Assembly (NCBI GenBank): GCA_948567375.1
Contig: OX419760.1
Location: forward strand, 44,764,001-44,828,000
Source of the DNA: Lunularia cruciata
Taxonomy: Eukaryota; Streptophyta; Marchantiopsida; Lunulariales; Lunulariaceae
Direction: 5' to 3'
Length of the DNA: 64,000 nucleotides
The notes below the pieces were generated by a model. The model was not told the DNA's origin and ran no database searches. It was given only the letters and a program-made list of their open reading frames with translations. Positions 21,015 through 33,340 of this stretch are shown piece by piece; position 1 is the first letter of the stretch, and every line of letters begins with the position of its first letter. A program made the translations under genes and the position numbers.

Positions 21015-21449
21015 TGTAGCGTCAAAGCTAGATTTCTCTGACGTTGGAGTAGTAGTGTTGGTAGTCATAAGCATTTTGGTAGTTACTCATGGACTACTTG
21101 TTGATGGTCCGATTTCATGTTAGGGCTACTGATCACATGGTAGGACCCATCATCACTTGCACCATTTGGGTTGTCAAATGTACTGTCAGCAGTGCCGTTA
21201 GGGCCGGAGAACTAGGTCAAGGAGAAGGGTATACCTTCAAAGTGAAACTCCAAAGAGCTCACTTCTATGATGTTGAGCCTTTGAGTTCTTGGCTATGGTG
21301 GATAGAGGCCGGCAAGCGTCACTTTGGAGTCTCTTAGCTAGAGTGGGTGTTGCTTGACTATAATGAGTGCACAATTGTTGGCAAAGTGTTGAGTGAATGA
21401 TCAAGTAATGATCTATTTGAGTGTGATTCAAGTTGAAGAACTGATTACA
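21015..21449 (+). repeat. C1 5' LTR
   Basis: Starts TGTAGCGTCAAAGC and ends CTGATTACA. Copies with the same core occur at 23957, 46863 and, on the minus strand, at 20540 and 57114-57503. The end is placed by comparing C1 with C2, where both continue into a shared internal sequence (AGAAGTGAG) after ATTACA. The family boundaries remain somewhat uncertain because other copies carry an extra tail of about 100 bases beginning TGTGG. Confidence 0.65.
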
Positions 21450-23945
21450 TTATAGAAGTGAGAGTAAGGGGAAATTGGGTGCAAGAATTGAGTGTGTTGA
21501 TGGTATCTCCAAGCCTAGTTGATCATTAGTATCTCAATTGTGGTTCAGATTTCCTTGAGAGTGCTTGTGTGCAAGAGCTCTATGCAATATGATGTAGATT
21601 TGCAATGAGCCAGACAGTGTGCGGAAGCAATGGCCAAATTTTTGAGAATGGAGTCAATTTCAGATAATAGTGTTCAATTTGAGCCCAAGAGGTGAAAGCA
21701 GGTCGATCTGATGCCTCAATAATATTGCCCTATAACCTTATGCCTTGAAGCCTCTTAACAACCAATTGATACAATATTATACCCTATGGGTTTTAGTATT
21801 GACTATTGGGAGGAAACAACCGCATATAGACTAGGTTGGCAATCAGATGAGGGAAGGGTATGTTGCCTACAAGTATGCTTCATTGGCAGTCTTGGCTCAC
21901 TATAATCAGAGACCATGGCATCAATTTCAGCTTTCATTGGTTTTCTTACTTGGCTTGGTGACTTATTGGAGGAGAATGCACATGCAAAAGATACTCCAAT
22001 ATTAGAGGAGACCACTTGGATTTGGAGAACAAGTGGGATTGTTCCATCCACCTTGGATGTTCCATTATGGAGTTCTGAGGAGGCATTGCAGCAACATGCA
22101 AATCATTTGGTGCAATAGGCTTAGAGTGGAGCCTCTGTACCACTAGGAGACCAATGTGAGTATAAATCTTTGGAGTCTATCACGTTGTCACCTTTGGATA
22201 CCACACTCATTACTTGGCAATATCTAGTAGAGGGAATATGTCTATTGGAGTTGTTTGGTGGGATTAGCATTGGACTAGCTACAATACTATAGGCAGGTAT
22301 ACGAGTACAGAGGTACTTGTATGTGGAGAGCAATGAGATTGCTACATGAGTCTCTTTACATCATATGGTACACTTGGCCTATCAATATCTTGAGTTATTA
22401 GTGATGTTAGCAGTCAAGGGTTACCAAAAGATCCTACCAACAAAGATTTTCCTTGCTGGGGGTGCATGATTTGAACAGACTTGGTCTCATTGGTCTCATT
22501 TTTTGGATGTCCATGTCATGGACATACCCATCTTGGCCAAGGTTAGGGTATTTAAGATCCTTGTTCTAGTGTGTTTTGGGAGATGTTGCATATACTACGA
22601 CATCTCTAAGTTCATTAGTCTATTTCTTGAGCCTACATTTTAGAGAACATCCCTTTGATAGGTGATTATCATACTCAGGTGGTGGCAAGTACACACAAGG
22701 TCCATTCTTGGATGGGACCTACCATGTTGTTGGATGCAACTAGAGTGAGATCACGAACTCATTGTCTTTGTCTTTGGTGGACAAACTTCTTACCTAGAGG
22801 TTCTATAACGTGCTTATGATGAGATTCATACAACTAGACCACCTCATTGTTGATGACATTTTGGATGTTAGGTGCCAGTCTTAGATGGTGGTAGTGGTTG
22901 ATAGATCACCTATAGCAATTGTGAACTTTGTTGGACAACCCAAAGCTTCTTTACCCACACTTCCTAAGCTCCCATACTTTTTGAGAGGGAGACCATAGAC
23001 TTGTTTGGGACTCATAGTTACAACAATTGGTGGAGCCCAACACCTATGAGAGGGAGTGGACGATGGGTTTTCATATTGGTATTATCATTATTATAGTAGT
23101 GTTAGAGGCATCTAAGCGTCAGGTGTTAGGTCAGGCTATGGACTTAAAACTTTTTGATTTGGATTGTGAGCCTTGGCTTGGTAGAGCATCATAGGATGCA
23201 CTTGATAGGCATCACCACTCAAACACTTGTGAGCTCTATGCTTATCGAGATGATTCAGGCATATGTTGGGGGTGATGGATTGAGTGGGCAAGGTATTCTT
23301 GGGACACAACCAATGGCTACTAGTGAGAGTGATCTACTTGGGGTCCATCCAAGTGAGCGTGGTCTACTATCTTTGGTCTACTTGGGATGTAGCATGAGGA
23401 TGTATGGAGCTTATAGCTAGATTGGAGGGAGTCTTCTACACTAAGGTTGGGAACTCTAGTCGTTGAGAGCATGACACTACTGCTCCCAAGGGCCCAATGT
23501 AGCATCTAGTCAATATGTCTTCCACTCCTACATCAACTATAGAGGATACTTGAGAGCCAGATCTTGGATCCAAGCTTATAAGAGGGGAAAGACAAAGAGT
23601 TTGGAGGTTCTTGAGGAGCTAAATAAGTTGTTTTGCTTTCAATATGAAGGATTTGGATGCTTTGAAAGGACTTGGTATTTAAATTGAGTTTACTAGTCAT
23701 GCATCATTTTTTTGACGTCCTTATAAATATAGTGATATGGAGAGGGCATTGATTTAGAGCTAAAGTAGAGACCTTTTTGAGGTTGGTTTGGTGGAGATTT
23801 CATATGGAGAGTATGCTTCAGCTACAATGACGGCAACCAAGAAAGATATGCATGACAACTACACAAATAGGTGGATGTGTGGAGATTATTGTCCTATCAA
23901 TCAACAGACTAGGGCTGATTGGTATGCCATGCCTATAGAAGAGGT
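21450..23945 (+). pseudogene. C1 gag, protease region and N-terminal reverse transcriptase, decayed
   Basis: The first 1.7 kb should hold gag but is full of stops and no zinc knuckle can be read. From about 23140 the text parallels C2 at 56986-56540 (for example GILGTQPMATSES here and the same motif in C2), probably the linker between protease and RT. At 23830-23940 a clear gypsy RT start appears: KKDMHDNYTNRWMCGDYCP, then NQQTRADWYAMP. It stops abruptly at 23945; the catalytic segment with the YIDD-type motif is absent, replaced by the insertion that follows. Not functional. Confidence 0.65.
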
Positions 23946-23956
23946 GTCACACCATT

Positions 23957-24500
23957 TGTAGTGTTGCATCTAGATTTTTTGGACACTAGAGTTCTAGTGA
24001 TAGTAGTTAGAGTTATTTCAGCAGTTTCTCAAAGACTACTTTTTGACGGTCATATTTCATGTTTGGGGTACTGACTTCACGGTGGGGCCCACTGTCACTT
24101 TGCATCATTTGCACCATCGAGTGTGCCATCAGTGGGACCGTTAGGGTTCAGACCTAGCTTGAGTCCAAGGGGTATACTTTTGAAGTGCAGCTCCAAAGAG
24201 CTCACTTCTTTGATGTTGAACCTTTGAGTTCTTGGCTATGGTGGACAAAGGCCAATGAGCGTCACCTGGATTCTCTTAGCTAGAGTGGGTGTGGCTTGAC
24301 TGTAATCAGTATCTAGTTGTTGGCAATTTATAGAGTGACAGATCAAGTATTGATTTGAGTTGAGTTGAGTTGAGGGTGGTAAGCAATCTGATTATTGTGG
24401 CACTTTAGAGTCTATGTATGACTTATGTGTGAGTTGTGCTTCTATAGTGTATGATGTTGACAACAATGTATGTTGTGTAGTGATGTATATACGCACAACA
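23957..24500 (+). repeat. Family C terminal repeat with tail, inserted in C1 RT
   Basis: Matches the C repeat core (for example the block ending TTAGCTAGAGTGGGTGTGGC) followed by the TGTGGCACTTTAGAG tail, ending near CGCACAACA. It lies between the broken halves of C1 RT and directly abuts a family A fragment. No target duplication is visible (CCATT on the left, CATCT on the right), so it may be a rearrangement product and not a clean solo LTR. Confidence 0.65.
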
Positions 24501-25444
24501 CATCTCTTTGTTGCTGAGATTGATAAAAACATTATGCGGACCACCATCATCATGATCTCACCTTGCAAGTTGGTGATAAGGTCATGCTTTCCTCTAGTAA
24601 CCTACCCCTCCCACTTGATACCTAAGTTCATAAACTCACCCCTAATTAGATAGGACCCTTTGATGTCATCCAAATCATCTCTCCTTTTGCTTATTGACTT
24701 GACTTGCCTTGCCTTGTCATATGCGCATCCACCTTGTCTTTCATGTTTCTAAGTTGAAACACTTTGTTCCTAACCTATCTTCCTTTTCCTCTTATGTCCA
24801 ACCTCCTCTTCCTCTCAACTCTATCAATGATAATGAGGAGTATGAAGTTGATCATATCTTGTGTGTTGCACATTCAACAAGGTTGTTGACAATATACGGA
24901 GTACAAGGTCCTTTGGAAGTGTATCTCCTTCATGATGCCACATGGGAACCTCTTTCTCATCTCTATAATACACAAATAGCCCTCCAAGAGTTTCAAACTT
25001 CAATGGAAATGAGGACATCACCAACTAGCAGTGGTGGAATATGTAACAATATGGATTTTAGCGATGAAGTTAGTTAGGCTAACAAATAAGCCAAATTAGC
25101 CTAGAATATTCTAGAAGTATCTAAGAAGCTTCTTGGGAAACTTCATTGCTAGCTTAGCTTGTGCTCCAAGTAAGTAGCTTCTAGAAGCTTCCAACTAGTT
25201 TAGCTTGCACACCAAATAGATAACTTATAAAAGGAAGCTTCTTGAGAAGCTTTCCGATTAACTTGGCTTGCACTCCAAGAAAATGGCTCAAGGAAGCTTC
25301 TTGAGAAGCATCCTAAAAGCCTTTTATACTCCCTATAAATACCAAAGCTGAAGCTTATGCTAGGCATTTGAAATTTCTCATACTCAAGTGTCCCAATGCA
25401 ATCTTCTATTCTCCTATTTCTCTCCTTGGTCTTTGTCTTTTATA
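24501..25444 (+). mobile_element. Truncated family A element: chromodomain end and 3' LTR
   Basis: 24501-25040 encodes the end of a family A polyprotein: the integrase tail, then a frame with HVSKLKHFVPNLSSFSS and a chromodomain-like part (EEYEVDHIL, then LHDATWEPLSHL), parallel to A1 on the minus strand at 32125-32448. It starts inside integrase and so is 5' truncated. 25042-25444 is a family A LTR beginning TGTAACAATATGG and ending CTTTTATA. It keeps several GAAGCTTC-type modules and the TATAAATACC box at 25334. C1 sequence resumes at 25445 in RT. Confidence 0.75.
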
Positions 25445-27422
25445 ATGAGAGACATTTGTTAGAGGTGTTTGAGAGATTGAGATCTCATGGACTCAAATTC
25501 ATTATGAGAAGTGTAGATTCTTCCACAAGTAGGTTGAGTATTTGGATCACACTATCTACCATGGAGGACTTGGTGTTCAATAGACCAAAGTGGAGGCTAT
25601 TGCACATATTCCTTGGCCTATGGATGTGACTAGAGTGCAAGCATTCCTTGGGTTGGCAAACTTCTATCACTTCTATGTTAGAGGATTTAGTGCCATTGCC
25701 AAGGCCTTGATGAAGCTGACCAAGCTTACATGGGAGTGGTGTTGGAGAGATGAGTAGGAGAGAGCTTTCATAGAGCTCAAGGAGAGGTTGACATCCAACC
25801 CTATTCTTAGGAGACCAATTAGAGGATGACTATTCCATGTTCATATTGATTGGAGTATGTTGGGGGCTTGGAGCAATGCTCACCCAACATGATGATGAAG
25901 GAGTTTGTGGTGGCCTATGCTAGTTGCTCCAAAACTTTAGTAGATGCAAAGTATAGTTCATATCACTAAAGTGATTGATGAAATCCAACAAAATTTCAGG
26001 GAAGCTTGCATGATGGGCTCTGATTTTATAGGAGTATGATTTCATGGTTATTTACAAACCTAAAGTGATGAAACATGATGCAGATGGGTTGAGAAGAAAC
26101 CCATGTTATTGTCAACATGATTAGACCAAAGCACGTTGGCATGGTGAGATAGATGAGGAGATTGTGTCGGGTTGGCATGCATCTACTTTTCTATGTATAT
26201 CTTTGGAGGCTTTGGTGGTATCTCTCTTGCATAAAAGAGTAGTTATTGAGGGCACAAATCCAAAGGATGGAGATATTGGTACAATTCAATGAGACATTCA
26301 TGATGATGTCTTAGTGATGAATTATCTTCAAATTGGTGTTGTGGGTGGCACAGTTGGGGCCAAGGAGAGAGAACATGTTTTTCAATGAGCTAGGCGGTTT
26401 AGATCAAAGAGCATACTTTTGTGTATGAGAGGATGGTAGAGTGTTAGTAAAATCACTCCATCTTAGAGATCACAATTGGTCCGTCATGCTCATGAAGAGC
26501 TAGGACATTTTGGATTAAAGTGTACATATAGCTTACTCTAGAGTCATTATTGGTGATACAATATGCAGACCAATGTACAACAATTTGTTGCTAGATGTGT
26601 GGTTTGTGACCAAGTTAGAGTATCATTTAATGTTCTAATGCCACAATTACACCAATTACCTATCATGGGATTGGGCTATTGTTGGAATTTGGACTTGGTT
26701 GGACCTTTACCATTGATTGTGAGACATCATTGGTATGTTTTGGTTATAGTGGAGCACTTTTCCAAGTGGATTGAGTTGATGGCACTTCTTAACAAGTCTA
26801 GTGAAGGGACAACTTACTTGTTCCTTGATTGGGTCCTTAGTCATTTTGGTGAACCAATTGAGGTTTTGATAGATCAATGTATAGAGTTCTTGGGAGAGTT
26901 TCAAGTCTTATGTGACAAGGCCTTGATTGGTGATTGTACTACCTCCCAAGATCACCCAATGCAAATGGCTTAGTAAAGAGAGTGGTTTAGACAATGAAGA
27001 GAGGATTATGTAAGTATGGTTTGTAGAGAGTCCACTTTGAAAATCGAGATCTCTAGTTACCTTGGTTGGGCATGTGCTATTTTTTTACTTGGCAAGCATC
27101 CTTAGCATCCTCCTCTCTTTACTTTTTAATCTATGGACAAGATCTAGATTTACTTGGAGCCATTTGTTGAGATGATATTGTAGTTTTGGACTTGGATGAT
27201 CCAAACATATAGGTGAGTGCATGTTCTTAATGGCAAAGATCTTTTGCAAAGTGATATCAATGGACTTTGAGAACTTTACAATTACTGAACATAGGGATAC
27301 TTTATACTATGCTACTATTTAAGGAGGAGATTATAGATCCTTGATCTGTCAATTTCATCCAAGTGATGATGTATATCTATAGTAGACAACATCGATGACA
27401 CTTGATGTTACTATTGGTCGCA
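25445..27422 (+). pseudogene. C1 RT C-terminus, RNase H and integrase, decayed
   Basis: Begins with the RT thumb/connection region (LEVFERLRSHGLKF), then VEAIAHIPWP and FLGLANFYHFYVRGFS, typical of gypsy elements, then RNase H remnants ending near KHDADGLRRNPC (about 26070). The integrase zinc-binding site is readable at 26480-26620 (HAHEELGHFG, then CVVCDQVR), followed by the core: LDLVGPLPLIVRHHWYVLVI (about 26690), VLIDQCIEFLGEF and a region ending near 26970. Several stops interrupt it. The frame runs into the B1 insertion at 27423. Related to integrase of C2 on the minus strand (48.1-48.8 kb). Confidence 0.75.
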
Positions 27423-28275
27423 TGTAATACTCCAAGGACAAGAAAACTCTCCAAGAGAGATACAAGAGAGAAAACACAAGTTTCACACTCAATACTCCGA
27501 TGCCCCAAAAGAGCACATTCTTTTTATTATATAGCAAACAAAATTCCCTCAAAAGATCCATCCTTGGATCAGATACATGGATTGATGACTTGTCAGCAAG
27601 CTCCATCATTGGATTAGTTATTTGGATGGGTGACATGTCAGCTTTTGTCCTATCTAGTTGGTCCAAAGGGAATCTTTAGGGAATCTTCCTGTAGGGAGCT
27701 CAAAATTGCATGGGTGAGGTACTATTAGAAAGTTCTCAATGAGACAAATCATAGGGGTAGAAGGCAAGCCTTTTTTTCTTAGGGAAGGGGAATCTTTCTA
27801 TTTTTGAGGCCTAATTCATCCATTTAGGCTCTAAATTTTTTGGCTATTTTTGGTTTCTTGTAACATGCCAAGGATAGCAGAGAAACACAGACGAGAAAAC
27901 ATAGGTTTCACACTCAAACTTTGGTGCCCCAAGGGATCACCTTCCTTTTATTATATAGCATAGGTCTAGCTATTGATTCTAAAGTCTTCAAGCATGTTTT
28001 GGTTTCTAGCTTATTAGTAGAAGCACTCTTTTGGTGATACCTCTATCTGATCTACTTAATCCATCCTATATACATCTTCCCAGATGTTACCAAACCAAAT
28101 TTCATCTCTAGATCATATGTTTGGCTATTGGTATTACACTTCTATCCTATTAGTAGAAGTACTCTTTTTGTGACACCTCTGTCTAATCTACCTAGCCCAG
28201 TGTACACAACATCCTTCTAGATATTACCAAGCCAATTTTCACCTCTAGATAATATGTCTAGCTACTTGTATTATA
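27423..28275 (-). repeat. B1 3' LTR, containing a nested solo LTR
   Basis: Outer end TGTAATACTCCAAGG at 27423 matches the outer end of the B1 5' LTR at 45678; inner end at 28275 matches position 46245. It is longer than the 568-base 5' LTR because a 280-base related LTR (27859-28138) interrupts it. A polypurine tract (AAAGGAAGGAGGTC on the minus strand) borders it at 28276-28290. Confidence 0.75.
27859..28138 (-). mobile_element. Small solo LTR of a family B relative
   Basis: Begins TGTAACATGCC and ends GGTATTACA, giving TG...CA termini. It is flanked by TTTCT (27854-27858) and CTTCT (28139-28143), a four-of-five match consistent with a decayed target duplication. Removing it rejoins the surrounding B1 LTR in register. 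It is a short relative of the B2 LTR, with one copy of the internal repeat. Confidence 0.55.
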
Positions 28276-28290
28276 GACCTCCTTCCTTTA

Positions 28291-31200
28291 AAGATGCAAT
28301 GTACTCCTTGCAAAGTTGTTGCTCAAGAGATTGAACTAACACTAGTGTGTTGGTCAAGTTGGCTGGTAGCTCCCATGTTGCCTCATACAGTGGGTTACCT
28401 TTTCCAATGAACCAGATATTCCACACATGGATGGCAAGTACCATGGATGGCGAGTACCATAGATGCATTTCTAGAGAATACATTAGACCTCATACTCCTC
28501 CGCCTCATCAACAAGGGTTAGACAAGGTCGACTTTCTTGGATGGAAGAGAAGTTGGGCGGCCGGGGAGCATATTGGAATAATAAGGAAACATGAAATATT
28601 AGGTGGATCCTCATATGTGGCGGTAGCTTGAAGTGATAGGCCACGGTGCCAATGCAACAAAGGATGGAGAAAGGTCCAATAAAACAAGGTCTGAGCTTAT
28701 GAGGACCAACTAACTTGAGGTTGGTGGTTGACAGCCAGACTTGATCTCTTACATTGAACTCCATGTGTTGGCAGTGTGCATTTTCATATAGCTTTTGCCA
28801 ATTTTGGGTGATCTGCAACCTGTGCTTGGTGTGCTCCACACCTTGTTGGATTCTAAAAAAAAAAGTGTTGACAACGTCAACCTTGGTAGCCACCGGATGG
28901 ACTTTCATCAAGCTTGAAGGTGTGAAAGGATGCTCTCCATACATGAGGAAGAATGGTGTGACTTATGTAGAAGCATTCACTAAATTGTTGTAAGAAAATT
29001 TCACCAATGCAAGTAAGGTGTTCCAACTCTCTTGCTCATCCAAAGTAAAGCCATAGAGCATGTCCTCAATAATGTGATTTTCCCTCTCTATTTGTCCATT
29101 TGTCTACAAATGGTAATCTGTGGACATAGCCAATTTGGTTTTGAAGACCCCAAAGAGTGTTCTCCAAAACAAACTAGTGAATTGAGTGCTTCTATCTATG
29201 ATGAGCACTCAAGACAAGCCATGATGGGAAAAGACTACATCTAAGTTCAATTGAGCTAGTTGTGGGACAGTCACATCCTTGGTGGTAGGACGCACATGAA
29301 TCATTTTATTGAGTTGGTCGACAAAGACTATGATGTACTCAAACCTAGAGGTGGTCTTGGGCAATTCACAAACTAGATCCATGCTTACCTATTCCCGATG
29401 TTTTGTAGGAGTGGGGAGAGGTTGAAGGAGTCATGTGGGAGCTTGATTAGAAGCCTTATCTTTTTTTTGACAAAGTATATAGCTTCAAACAGATTCCATC
29501 ACATCATTGATGATCTTGGGCCAATAGTAATGGCTACATCCAGTTTAGTTGACTATATCCAAGGTCTTGTCCACTCCAACGTGACCTGCAATGGCAAAAT
29601 CATGACATTCCACTAGGATGGTGGTTCTTAGATCCGTGTCATCTGGAATTCACAACTTACCATCATGGAAGGTGAGTCCTTGGGTGCTGCTGATGCATTT
29701 GGAGGGTTGAGCTCCTATAATCTGTGGATCAATTTTTGTAGTAGCAAGAATCCTGGGCCAAAATTCAAGGTTCATCATGATTTCCACCACCAAATTGTTT
29801 GCCATTGGCATTTAGGTGAATGCATTTGCAAGTTGCTTCTTGCCTTTCACATATCTGATTGTCATGTGGAATTGTTATCTCCACTCTACCCACCAAATCT
29901 ATAGATTTGGTGGGTAGAGAAAGATCTTTTTGTGCCTTGAGGTAGACTAGAGGTATATGGTCCGTCACTACCACAAATTTCTTCTCACCCAGATAGTGCT
30001 TCTAATGCTTGGTTGCAAGGACAATGGCCAACTCTTCTTGTTTGGTGATGTGATAGTTGCATTCTGCCAATAACAACTTACAAGAGAAATATGCAATTGG
30101 GTGCCATCCATACTACCATTCTTATTGTAGGATTGTTCCTATTGCTACACTTGATGCATCTATAGCCATCTTGATTGGACATTTTGGGTGATACCATTTC
30201 AAGATTGGTGCATGCAGTAATGCGTCTTTCAACTCCTTAAAGGCCAATTCTTGTGTGGTTCTCCATATCCACTTCTTTTGCCTGCACAATAGTGATCTGA
30301 GAGGCTGTGTAATCTTGGAGAGCTCATTGAAAATTGATGATAAAACCCCCTCAATCCCAAGAAACTCTTGAGTTGAGTCTGACCTTCTGGAGCACTCCAT
30401 TTTTGAATGACCTCTATTTTATCTATTAACACTTAGATACCCTCTGCACTTACTCTATGCCCAACGTAGTCTACTTTAGATTTGTCAAACTCACACTTTG
30501 AGATTTTGGCATACAATTGGTTTTGTCATAGAATTGGAGGACTTCTTGTAGATGTTGCTTGTGCTCTATCAGTGTTCTATTGTAGACTAAGATGTCATCA
30601 AGAAAAATGATAATAGATTTATCCAAGTACGGATGAAATATGTCATTCATCAAACTCAAGAAAGTGGTTGGAGTGTTGGTGAGACCAAACTGTATCATCA
30701 AGTACTCAAAGTGACCATACCTTGTTTGAAAGGCCATTTTATGTATGTCTTCTTCTACAATCCTGATTTGGTTGTAATTGCTCTGCAAATCAAGTTTTGT
30801 GAATTGCCTTGCCCCATTAAGTTGATCAAACAAGTCATCCATGCAAGGTAATAGATATTTGTTTTTCACCATTTGTTGATTCAATCCCTAGTAGTCAATG
30901 CACATGTGCATTGTTCCATCTTTTTTCTTCACAAACAAGAGCTCCATATGGTGATGCACTAGGTTGGATACACTAGGTTGGATAAACCACTTCTGCAACA
31001 TATCATCAATTTGATCCTTACACTCCTCCAACTCATGAGGTGATAGTCAATATAGGGCCTTACAAGGAGGTGTCTTCCCAGGAAGTATCTCAATCATATG
31101 ATCTACTCTCCTTTTTGGTTGTAAACCTATGGGTAATTCATCCAGAAAGACATCTTGGAACTTATTGACCATATCTTTCAATTCCTTAGAAATTTGTCCA

Positions 31201-31694
31201 TTTTTTTGGGCACTCTGGACTTCTTTTATTAAACCCATGAAGCATCTATCTATCTTACTACTAGATTTGGTCCTTATGACATACAGAGGCAACTCTTGCC
31301 TTTGTGATCTTCCTATAATCCCAAAGTTCTTCTATTCACTAGTTTTCACTACTTTCTTTCTCCAATCCACCATGGGGTCGTAGTGCTCCATCCATAACAT
31401 ACCTAAGATTGCATTATAACGAGCTAGTTGTATCACTTGCCACTCGATTGCTTCTCAATACCCTCTTCTAGAGAGTATTACCTTTTTAGGTGATGACTCA
31501 ATACTCTCTCTAACTCTACTTTGTCCTTCTCATCCTTCTCTAGTTCCATCTCCAACCTTATTGCAACAAAGCAAGACAAGAAATTCTCTATTGCCTCAAT
31601 GTCTATCAACACTCTCATTGAATTGCATTCTAGCGCTCCATTTACAATAATTAATTGTGAATTTATCTTCCTCCTTCTTTGCACACTTGTCATC
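28291..31694 (-). pseudogene. B1 protease-RT-RNase H-integrase-chromodomain, decayed
   Basis: Read on the minus strand: a protease-like piece at 31693-31478 in which the catalytic D[ST]G is replaced (VLIDIEAIENFL), an RT segment at 30884-30471 that keeps the catalytic FLDDILVY, a connection/RNase H portion down to about 29.7 kb (including DHIPLVYLKAQKDLS at about 29950), integrase remnants 29.6-28.9 kb, and a C-terminal region at 28944-28483 (MYGEHPFTPSSL, then a run up to EEYEV) with chromodomain end YEATWELPANL at about 28395. Frameshifts and stops separate these parts. B2 at 40680-44070 is a better preserved copy of the same protein. Dead copy. Confidence 0.78.
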
Positions 31695-31699
31695 TTCCT

Positions 31700-32124
31700 T
31701 GTAAAAGACCGAATCCAAGGAGAGAAATAGGAGAATGGAAACTCACATTAGGACACTTGAATGAGGAAAACTCCAAATGCCTAGCATGAGCTTTGGCTTT
31801 GGTATTTATAGGTAGCATACAAGGCCCTTGAGAAGCTTCTCAAGAAGCTTCCTCAAGCCATTTTTTTAGAGTGCAAGCCAAGTTAACTAGAAAGCTTCTC
31901 AAGAAACTTCCTTCTAGAAGCCGCCTACTTGGCGTGCAAGCTAAGCTAGTCGGAAGCTTCTAGAAGCTTCCTTCTAGAAACTACTTACTTAAGGTGCAAG
32001 CTAAGCTAACCAGGAAGCTTCCCAAGAAGCTTCCTAGATACTTCCAGAATATTCTAGGCTACTTTGTCTTATGTGCTACTTCATAAGCCTGACTAACTTC
32101 GTCGCTAAACTCCATATTGTTACA
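31700..32124 (-). repeat. A1 3' LTR with heat-shock-element-like array
   Basis: 425 bases, very similar to the 5' LTR at 36932-37338 apart from an indel of about 18 bases and scattered substitutions. In transcription direction (minus) it has a cluster of GAAnnTTC modules from about 32040 to 31830, then TATAAATACC at 31810-31801, then about 100 bases to the LTR end. That is the layout expected of an upstream regulatory region plus core promoter in U3. Confidence 0.9.
31953..31979. promoter_or_regulatory. Perfect four-unit heat-shock element in the A1 LTR
   Basis: GAAGCTTCTAGAAGCTTC (31953-31970) gives four alternating GAA/TTC units at exact 5-base spacing, the consensus bound by heat-shock factor trimers. 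It is followed at once by TTCTAGAA (31972-31979). The equivalent site in the 5' LTR (37167-37184) has one changed unit (GAT). The pattern is seen directly; heat response is inferred. Confidence 0.7.
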
Positions 32125-33340
32125 TATTCCTCCACCGCTAGTTGGTGACGTCCTCGTTGCCAGTGAAGCTTCAAATTCTTGGATGGCTGTCTGTGCATTC
32201 TGGAGGTGAGAAAGAGGCTCCAAGGTGGCATCATGAAGGGGATACCCTTTCCAAAGGACCTTGTACTCTGTATGCTGGCGACGGCCTTGTTGGATATGGC
32301 GATGTGCAAGGATACGATCAACTTCGTACTCCTCATGATCATTGATAGGGACAGGAAGAGGGGGAGGTTGGACTCGAGAGGAAAAGGAAGAGGGGTTAGG
32401 AACAAAGGGTTTCAACTTGGAAACATGAAAGACATGATGGATACACATGTGACAAGGTAAGGCAAGTCGATAAGCAACAGGAGAGACAATTTGGGTGATA
32501 TCAAAGGGTCCTATCTAGTTAGGGGCAAGTTGACAAACTTGGGTATCAAGTAGGAGAAGGAGGTTACTGGAGGATAGCATGACTTTATCACCAACTTCAA
32601 AGGTGAGATCACGACGATGGTGGTCCGCATATTGTTCTTGGCGATTTTGAGCAACAAGGAGGTGAGACTTGGCTTGTTGGAGCAATTGCGATATAGTGGT
32701 CAAGAATGTGGAAGTATGAGGAACCTGAGATGGAGGGGGAGCAAGAAGAGAATCTAGAACAAGCGGATCTTGGCCAAAATTGAGGAAGAAGGGAGAAAAT
32801 CCGGTGCTTGCCTGTTTGAAATTTTTGTAGGCAAATTCTGCAGCTGCAAGACATTCATCCCAATTGGTATGGTGGACATTGACAAAGGCCCGCAACATAT
32901 CCTCCAATGTATGATTTGCACATTTTGGTTTGTCCATCAGTTTGAGGGTGATAGGCCGTGGACAAAGCAAGCTTGGTGCTGAGTATCTGGAAGAGTGCTT
33001 GCCAAAACTTCCCGGTAAATCAAGGATCACGGTCAGAGATGAGTACACGTGGCATCCCATGATGCTTGAAGACATTGTCGAAGTAGATTTGCGCTAAGGT
33101 TGGAGCATCCACGGTATCATAGGTTGGTGCCAAGTGGATTTGCTTACTAAGATTATCCACAAACACCACGATTGCGGTGTGTCCTTGTTTTGTCTTTGGC
33201 AAGGATGTGATGAGATCCAAGCTCACATGCTCTGAGCGAGCGGATGGAATGGCAAATGGTTGAAGGAGTCCACTCGGCTTCTGGTTACTGGCCTTGTTAC
33301 GTTGGCAGCTCTCACACGATCTGACAAATTCTCAAACATC
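32125..33340 (-). pseudogene. A1 integrase and chromodomain, frameshifted
   Basis: Minus strand. Integrase core starts with SLDLITSLPKTKQGHTAIVV (about 33225) and continues to VLISDRDP; then a stop and a frame change near [12 protein letters not shown] and a long open part down to 32515 ([40 protein letters not shown], then VAQNRQEQYADHHRRDLTFE). The chromodomain reads at 32448-32125: EEYEVDRILAHRHIQQG, then YKVLWKGYPLHDATLEP and a helix with FEAS. Known role: integrase with a chromodomain targets insertion to modified histones. Two of the DDE residues (D in SLDLI, D in ISDRD) are visible; the glutamate region is disturbed by the frame change. Confidence 0.8.

Noticed and set aside
25042-25444. 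Short inverted motifs of the A LTR considered as a CRISPR-like or satellite array
   Set aside because: The modules are irregularly spaced, lie within defined LTR boundaries and recur at every family A copy, so they are LTR promoter elements.
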